A stretch of DNA of 10,017 bases from an uncultured Mycoplasmatota bacterium. Its GTDB lineage: Bacteria; Bacillota_I; Bacilli_A; RF39; UBA660. The position numbers were made by a program, and so were the translations under genes. Positions within the stretch are counted from its first letter, which is position 1, and the number at the start of each line of letters is the position of its first letter. Location: the NCBI GenBank assembly GCA_946007485.1, contig CAMGAM010000039.1, positions 1 through 10,017 of the forward strand, read 5' to 3'. This document shows, piece by piece, positions 6,217 through 10,017 of the stretch. Below the pieces are notes generated by a model, which was given only the letters and a program-made list of their open reading frames with translations, was not told where the DNA came from and made no database searches.

Positions 6217-7299
6217 TTATTCAGTTGTTTGTGCTCCTTCTGGAAGTTCAGTAGTGATTTGTAAATCAAAATCAATATTTCCACCAGAAGCGTTGTTTTC
6301 ACAGTCAACATCTTGTCCTTCAACCCACATATAAATTCTTACTTTAGTTATTCCTGCTGTTAATGAGAAGATAGGAACATAATGTGTAAATCCATCTTTA
6401 GTTTTATAAGTAATAGTTACATCTTTAAACTTAGTAGCATCATCTGTTTGTTTTGTCTTTCCTAGTAGAACATCATCAGATTTAGCAATTGCTGATATTA
6501 CTCCAGAATAAGGCACGATAGTGCCATCGCCATCAGCGGTAGTAATTGTATAAACGTCTCTAGCATTAGCTACTCCAGCAGCAGTATGACTATCATAGTT
6601 TGGTTCCCAAATATATGTTGGTGAACTTGCTCCTTGATTTAAGCCTTGGATGGTTGTTAACGGAGATCCATCAGCAGTGTTTCCTAAAACGATGAAACCA
6701 ATTCTTGATGCATTCTTAATTCCTGTATCAGCAGCATCTGTTGTAGAAACTCCTGAGTTAGGTGTTAAATAGATATCAGTAGCTTGTGATACTTTAAAAA
6801 ATAAATCAAAGGCAATAAACTTACCAGCACTTGTTGCTCCATTCGATTCAGTTTCAACATTTTCTACAGAAGTTAGAATATATTCACCATTATTAGTAGG
6901 ACTAGTTGAAGTTTCGACGGTTCCATAATACATTGGTAATTTACCATCACCATTAACTACTCCACCAGTTGAAACGGGTTCTAAAACATCTGGTAATTGA
7001 TTAACACTTGATGGGTACGTTGTATGTGCTCCAGTGATATCAGTTGTTTTAACTATTGACTTCCAATTAGTTCCATCAGCAGATATTTGAATACCATTTC
7101 TTGCTTCAATACTAACATTTAAGGTATTAACTGAGACAGTTTTATTTGATGTAAACCATGCATAAGTTGATGTTGCTAGCATTACACCGGTTCCAAACAT
7201 TAGTAAAAGTAATATTAGTAAGCGATATTTTTTTCTTTTACGCCTTTCTTCGCGTCTTTTCTTTCTTTCCTCTTCGGTAAGAACTTTTGTTTCTTCCAT
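6217..7299 (-). CDS. Large exported TasA/camelysin-like surface protein (SipW-type signal peptide)
   Basis: A 360-residue protein, not recognised as a named gene. It begins with a very charged n-region (about 25 residues, including KKRREERRKRKK), then a hydrophobic core (about 26-41) ending in ATSTYAWFTSNKTV. TYAWF at 45-49 is the pattern seen at the SipW cleavage region of TasA/camelysin-type proteins. The mature part is rich in Thr, Ser, Gly and Asn with many alternating beta-type stretches. Near the end is WVEGQDVDCENNASGG (325-340), with a single mature-part Cys333. ATG at 7297-7299 is chosen over an in-frame ATG at 7365 because AAGGAG lies 7 nt upstream and the promoter at 7356-7384 would overlap the longer form. 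It has its own promoter and terminator, so it is a one-gene unit and probably the abundant product of the locus. Role as fibre or coat subunit is inference. Confidence 0.8.
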   Translation of the reverse strand: MEETKVLTEEERKKRREERRKRKKYRLLILLLLMFGTGVMLATSTYAWFTSNKTVSVNTLNVSIEARNGIQISADGTNWKSIVKTTDITGAHTTYPSSVNQLPDVLEPVSTGGVVNGDGKLPMYYGTVETSTSPTNNGEYILTSVENVETESNGATSAGKFIAFDLFFKVSQATDIYLTPNSGVSTTDAADTGIKNASRIGFIVLGNTADGSPLTTIQGLNQGASSPTYIWEPNYDSHTAAGVANARDVYTITTADGDGTIVPYSGVISAIAKSDDVLLGKTKQTDDATKFKDVTITYKTKDGFTHYVPIFSLTAGITKVRIYMWVEGQDVDCENNASGGNIDFDLQITTELPEGAQTTE

Positions 7300-7304
7300 A
7301 CAAA

Positions 7305-7312
7305 CTCTCCTT
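7305..7312 (-). promoter_or_regulatory. Strong ribosome binding site that fixes the start of the large exported protein
   Basis: Minus-strand AAGGAGAG precedes ATG (7297-7299). It rules out the 22-residue N-terminal extension offered by the ATG at 7365. Confidence 0.85.
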
Positions 7313-7355
7313 TTTATTGTTAGATTAGGATATACTCTTCCTATATTACTATTCA

Positions 7356-7384
7356 AGTATAGCATAAGTTTTTTTCATTTGCAA
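7356..7384 (-). promoter_or_regulatory. Strong extended -10 promoter of the large exported-protein gene
   Basis: Minus-strand TTGCAA, 17 nt, TATACT with upstream TG (TGC-TATACT). It predicts a start near 7349 and a leader of about 50 nt. It has the same build as the promoter at 9843-9871 of the companion operon. Confidence 0.78.
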
Positions 7385-7389
7385 GCATA

Positions 7390-7416
7390 TTTCGATTTTT
7401 TTCGACATTATTGACA
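7390..7416. promoter_or_regulatory. Phased TTYGA repeats upstream of the large exported-protein promoter
   Basis: Plus-strand TTTCGA at 7390 and again at 7400, then TTGACA at 7411-7416. The units recur about every 10 nt, and CGACATTATTGACA resembles the repeat in front of rpiB (GACATTATTTTGACA). Located 6-32 nt upstream of the -35 box. Possible operator or simply AT-rich spacer; spacing of the GACA cores here is 9 nt, less regular than at 6151. Confidence 0.3.
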
Positions 7417-7425
7417 TTTATTGTA

Positions 7426-8022
7426 TTATTGCATTTGATTTTTATCTTCTTCAATTATTTGTTTAGATTCAACAGTAATAAATATACCTTCAATTATTCC
7501 TTGATATTCAAAGTCATCATACTCTTTTGGGAAAACAACAGTTAATTGATAGAAATTGCTTTCATCTTTTTGATGTGAAAAAATCGTTGAATCAGTAGTC
7601 ATTTTTTTAAAATAAGTGCCATTTTCATCGGCTTCAGTTATATCATTAATAATTACATTAGTACTACCATTATCAGTATACTGTTCATTTAGATATAATG
7701 CATAAGTTAATGGTAGATTAGTAGTCGTTGTGATATTTATTGTATATTCAATGTCGGTTTCAGCTCTTTTTGTACCATCATTATTGGCAACCGTAAAATT
7801 ATAGGTGTATGTATTATCACTGGGTACTAAGTTATCTAGTTTAATTGTTTTGGTTTCATAGGTAGAATCTATTAGATAGAAAGCAGTTTCAATATTGGCG
7901 TTTGGGGTCGTTGATGTTTGAAATTTAGAGTAAGTAATAGGAATAATAAAGATAAGAAGTGCTAGGATGATAATAGCAATTGTTAAACGATTGTATTTTA
8001 AAAACTTTTTGATATCGATCAT
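7426..8022 (-). CDS. TasA/camelysin-like exported protein, second copy in the operon
   Basis: A 198-residue protein with a single N-terminal hydrophobic core (about 12-29) after IKKFLKYNR, ending in ITYSKFQTSTTPNANIE. TYSKF (30-34) is the same T-Y-x-x-F pattern found in the other two exported proteins here. The mature domain is Thr/Asn-rich with predicted beta strands (for example EYTINITTTTNLPLTYALYL) and an acidic end (IIEEDKNQMQ). No cysteine and no sortase motif. This layout fits camelysin/TasA-type (M73) proteins processed by SipW, which need not be proteases. The ribosome site AGGTGA overlaps the end of the peptidase gene upstream (gap 8 nt), so it is the last gene of a four-gene operon. 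No convincing terminator follows before the next promoter. Precise role unknown. Confidence 0.75.
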   Translation of the reverse strand: MIDIKKFLKYNRLTIAIIILALLIFIIPITYSKFQTSTTPNANIETAFYLIDSTYETKTIKLDNLVPSDNTYTYNFTVANNDGTKRAETDIEYTINITTTTNLPLTYALYLNEQYTDNGSTNVIINDITEADENGTYFKKMTTDSTIFSHQKDESNFYQLTVVFPKEYDDFEYQGIIEGIFITVESKQIIEEDKNQMQ

Positions 8023-8030
8023 TATTTCAC

Positions 8031-8678
8031 CTACTCTTTACTATTTTCTTGATTGAGAATCTCATCTTTAATGTTTTGAAATGATTTATTATTTAATTCA
8101 TTATTTTTTTTCTTTTCTTTATTTTTATTCTTTTTACTTTTAGGTGGTTTATTAATATTTTTTTTATTCTTAGGTTTATCTGGCTTTTTTTCTTTGTATG
8201 AAAAGCATAAGCTTATTAATACGAGGGTTATAGTAATACTGATAATTACTTTAGGAGTAATAAATACTTCTCTAATAATACCACCTTTTCTTATGACATA
8301 GACTATTTTACCGACAATCTTTGTTTTAGGTACTTTAACATCGATACTGTTATTGGCATCTCCCTTAGTAGTTATAGTATCTTCTTTAATTTCAATTACT
8401 CTGTGGGTAATTAAATTACCATCTTCTTCGTAAGTAATAATATCGTCTAACGATATGTTTTTAGTAATTTTTACTATTACTAAGTCTTTAACATTTAGGG
8501 TTGGTTCCATACTCCCAGTAGCTATTTCAAAGATACTAAAACCAAAGAGATTGGTATATGGTTTATTTAATACTTTGATAGATATTAGGTTATATAAAGA
8601 AAAAAGAATTAAAATGGTGATAATAAATACTAAAAAATCAATAAATATTTGAAATACTTTATTAATAAATTTTAACAT
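8031..8678 (-). CDS. sipW: SipW-type (ER-type, S26B) signal peptidase I with lysine-rich cytoplasmic tail
   Basis: Membrane serine protease that removes signal peptides. It uses a Ser-His pair rather than the bacterial Ser-Lys pair: FEIATGSMEPTL gives Ser56, THRVIEI gives His92, and TKGDANNSID holds the box E GD (Asp107). An N-terminal membrane segment (about 10-33) and a second one (about 143-160) place the catalytic domain outside and the last 55 residues inside. This tail is dominated by Lys and Asn (KKNKNKEKKKNN). In B. subtilis SipW processes TasA and TapA, and here the gene is sandwiched between two TasA-like genes (gaps 15 and 8 nt), which supports the same job. B. subtilis SipW also has a functional C-terminal cytoplasmic region. 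GGTGAT precedes ATG by 4 nt. Family assignment is firm; the substrates are inferred. Confidence 0.9.
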   Translation of the reverse strand: MLKFINKVFQIFIDFLVFIITILILFSLYNLISIKVLNKPYTNLFGFSIFEIATGSMEPTLNVKDLVIVKITKNISLDDIITYEEDGNLITHRVIEIKEDTITTKGDANNSIDVKVPKTKIVGKIVYVIRKGGIIREVFITPKVIISITITLVLISLCFSYKEKKPDKPKNKKNINKPPKSKKNKNKEKKKNNELNNKSFQNIKDEILNQENSKE

Positions 8679-8693
8679 TTATATCACCACTTA

Positions 8694-9308
8694 TCATTCT
8701 TCTTCGCTTGTTGGTTCAGTATATGGTTCAATCACTTCATTTAAATACTGGCTAACGGTTATTGATACCGGGATTTGAATGACGTTATCTTCAGTCAAAC
8801 CAATGACGGTATCTGATTCATTATTTGCTTCATCGTTGTCCCACTTAATATATACTCGAATATTATTAGTTATTCCATCATTTATATTTGCAAGGGTTAT
8901 GTAATTAGAGTATGTATTTGGTCCGGTTTTAATAATTTGTTGTCCGCTGGTTTCTTCAATGCTTTCAATGGTAATATTATTTGGTAAGCTGGTAAAATCG
9001 AAAGTAATATCATAACGAACTGATACTTGAGTATCTTTAGGATCTATTATTATATCAAACCATCCAGTAATACCTGGAGCAATTTTATTATCAGCAACAG
9101 TATTACTTTCCTCGAAGGTAAAATTATCAATTATAAAGGTTTCAGTTGTATTTAGACTATAATCATTGATATATATATTCCACTTAGCAACAGTATTGTC
9201 GGCAACAAGATCTTTTTGACTTTCAAAAAGGCCATAAGTATTTGTAATCTCATAAATAGAAACAAATATCATTATGGCACATATTATATAAATAATTTTA
9301 TTCTTCAT
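8694..9308 (-). CDS. TasA/camelysin-like exported protein, first copy in the operon
   Basis: A 204-residue protein with an N-terminal hydrophobic core (about 4-20) followed by NTYGLFESQKDLVADNTVA. TYGLF at 24-28 is the shared processing-site pattern. The start of the mature part (VADNTVAKWNIYIND) and the segment NKIAPGITGWFDIIID resemble TasA-family proteins, in which a strand after the signal peptide is followed by an xxPGxxG turn and a beta sandwich. The C-terminus is acidic (EPYTEPTSEEE). No cysteine in the mature part and no cell-wall anchor. Its ATG overlaps the end of the upstream gene by 11 nt (ATGAAGAATAA) with only a weak AAAGAG ribosome site, indicating translational coupling. It stops with TGA, showing standard decoding. 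Function is inferred from class and neighbours only. Confidence 0.77.
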   Translation of the reverse strand: MKNKIIYIICAIMIFVSIYEITNTYGLFESQKDLVADNTVAKWNIYINDYSLNTTETFIIDNFTFEESNTVADNKIAPGITGWFDIIIDPKDTQVSVRYDITFDFTSLPNNITIESIEETSGQQIIKTGPNTYSNYITLANINDGITNNIRVYIKWDNDEANNESDTVIGLTEDNVIQIPVSITVSQYLNEVIEPYTEPTSEEE

Positions 9309-9825
9309 CTGGACTCTTTATTTCTTTGATTACAACGAATATTTCATAGATAAATAATACTAATATTGGGAATATAATTAAGAATAAGAAACCAAATCGT
9401 GATTCTAAAACAGATAAAACGGTTCCTAATTTATGGAATACTTGGCTAGTTTCTGTTTTTCCAATTAAATATTCACTTGATATTGGATAATCACCATTAA
9501 CAGTATATGTAGTTTCTTCTTTAGTAACATTGGTTTTACTTACGACAGTTCCTAAATTAACAGTAACTTGTGCTTCTGCTTCATCATAGAAGAAAATTTT
9601 ATCCCCGGTTGCTACTTCATAGTTGGGATTTTTTCTTACTATTACGAGATCTCCTTTTTGGTAACTTGGTAATAAGGCATCATCTTTAACGATAATTAAA
9701 GTTTTATCTCCTAGAACAGTTATGTTATAATCATTATAATTTAATAAGCAAACTGTAAGGGTTATTGCAATCAAGCAATATATTACGACAAAAATTATGC
9801 CGATTATTTTTAATATTTTTTTCAT
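9298..9825 (-). CDS. Signal-peptidase-fold membrane protein lacking catalytic Ser and His (pseudo-signal peptidase)
   Basis: A 175-residue protein with membrane segments at about 5-28 and 144-166, enclosing a domain that aligns with the SipW homologue two genes on. The box B region reads IIVKDDALLPSYQKGDLVIV where the active enzyme has FEIATGSMEPTLNVKDLVIV, so the catalytic Ser is Ala50. The box D region reads AQVTVNLGTVV, with Asn90 where the active enzyme has His92. Box E is kept as NGDYPISSEYLIGK (Gly111-Asp112). No Lys in the right place restores a Ser-Lys pair. ATG at 9825 is chosen because GGTGAT lies 3 nt upstream and the in-frame ATG at 9852 lies just upstream of the promoter -10 box. 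First gene of the operon. Likely a non-catalytic partner, substrate holder or chaperone; this role is a guess. Confidence 0.75.
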   Translation of the reverse strand: MKKILKIIGIIFVVIYCLIAITLTVCLLNYNDYNITVLGDKTLIIVKDDALLPSYQKGDLVIVRKNPNYEVATGDKIFFYDEAEAQVTVNLGTVVSKTNVTKEETTYTVNGDYPISSEYLIGKTETSQVFHKLGTVLSVLESRFGFLFLIIFPILVLFIYEIFVVIKEIKSPDEE

Positions 9826-9828
9826 TCT

Positions 9829-9834
9829 ATCACC
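9829..9834 (-). promoter_or_regulatory. Ribosome binding site fixing the start of the pseudo-signal peptidase
   Basis: Minus-strand GGTGAT, 3 nt before ATG. With a predicted transcript start near 9836 the leader is only about a dozen nucleotides, with the ribosome site at its very 5' end. Confidence 0.65.
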
Positions 9835-9842
9835 ACATTTTA

Positions 9843-9871
9843 AGTATATCATATTAGTTTTTTATATGCAA
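9843..9871 (-). promoter_or_regulatory. Strong extended -10 promoter of the four-gene surface operon
   Basis: Minus-strand TTGCAT, 17 nt, TATACT with upstream TG (TGA-TATACT). Nearly identical in boxes and spacing to the promoter at 7356-7384. Its -35 box begins 8 nt after the stop codon of the preceding gene. Confidence 0.75.
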
Positions 9872-9879
9872 GTAATTAA

Positions 9880-10017
9880 TTATTCTTGTTTGCTATTTTT
9901 TAAGATATTTTGACTTTCTTTGATAAATTTAATTTTGTTGCTATCAAGATTATGTTTTTTTATAAGAATACTGTTTAGTAAAACATCAATAGTATTTATA
10001 AGGGAATCTAAATTATC
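9880..10017 (-). CDS. C-terminal end of an unrecognised protein (cut by window edge)
   Basis: An open frame enters from the right edge on the minus strand and ends with TAA at 9880-9882 after 45 codons. The visible part (starting DNLDSLINTIDVLLNSIL and ending SQNILKNSKQE) is Lys/Asn/Ile-rich and looks helical. I recognise no family. The frame being open over its whole visible length and the promoter placed just after its stop support a real gene, but 45 codons in AT-rich DNA is weak evidence. No clear terminator follows. Confidence 0.5.
   Translation of the reverse strand, partial: DNLDSLINTIDVLLNSILIKKHNLDSNKIKFIKESQNILKNSKQE

Noticed and set aside
7300..7365. N-terminal extension of the large exported protein from ATG at 7365
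   Set aside because: It would start inside the promoter spacer, and a much better ribosome site precedes the ATG at 7299.
8455..8652. 65-codon plus-strand open frame inside the signal peptidase gene
   Set aside because: Antisense to the catalytic Ser region and first membrane segment of the intact peptidase; no independent support.
9298..9825. Ser54 of the pseudo-peptidase as an alternative catalytic serine
   Set aside because: It aligns with the Thr of the GSMEPT box, not the catalytic Ser, and no His or Lys is found at the partner position.
9826..9852. N-terminal extension of the pseudo-signal peptidase from ATG at 9852
   Set aside because: This ATG lies between the -35 and -10 boxes and upstream of any likely transcript start; GGTGAT precedes ATG at 9825.

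Overview
The window comes from an AT-rich, low-GC Gram-positive bacterium (Bacillota). Three endospore genes (spoIID, spoIIQ, spoIIID) indicate a spore-forming ancestry. TGA serves as a normal stop (the gene ending at 8694), so the genetic code is not the Mycoplasma type. The compact gene order and the SipW/TasA-like genes recall uncultivated gut Bacilli (Erysipelotrichales or RF39-like lineages), but that placement is an inference.

Layout. Positions 1-2438 run on the plus strand: the C-terminal two thirds of the helicase PcrA (cut by the left edge), a VanY/LdcB-type D,D-carboxypeptidase without an export signal, and a membrane-anchored thioredoxin-like protein with a CPHC motif. This block converges on the minus-strand genes at a bidirectional terminator (2411-2450). 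From 2451 to 6064, reading leftward on the minus strand, come rpiB, a DUF1146/YwzB small membrane protein, spoIID, spoIIQ, spoIIID and mbl. The order matches B. subtilis (ywlF ... ywzB ... spoIID, spoIIQ ... spoIIID, mbl), but the genes that separate them there, including the ATP synthase operon and murAA, are absent.

From 6217 to 9825 lies an accessory surface-protein locus, all on the minus strand, in two transcription units. The upstream one, from a strong promoter at 9843-9871, holds four tightly packed genes: a signal-peptidase-fold protein whose catalytic Ser and His are replaced, a TasA/camelysin-like exported protein, an intact SipW-type (Ser-His) signal peptidase with a lysine-rich cytoplasmic tail, and a second TasA-like protein. 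The other unit has its own extended -10 promoter (7356-7384) and encodes a 360-residue exported protein. All three exported proteins carry T-Y-[A/G/S]-x-F at the end of the signal hydrophobic core, which suggests they are substrates of the one intact peptidase. A TasA/TapA/SipW-like extracellular fibre or coat is the simplest model. The catalytically dead peptidase homologue is the most unusual part.

The right edge holds the last 45 codons of an unrecognised minus-strand gene. No rRNA, tRNA, CRISPR array or insertion sequence was seen, and no gene-free stretch exceeds 300 bases.
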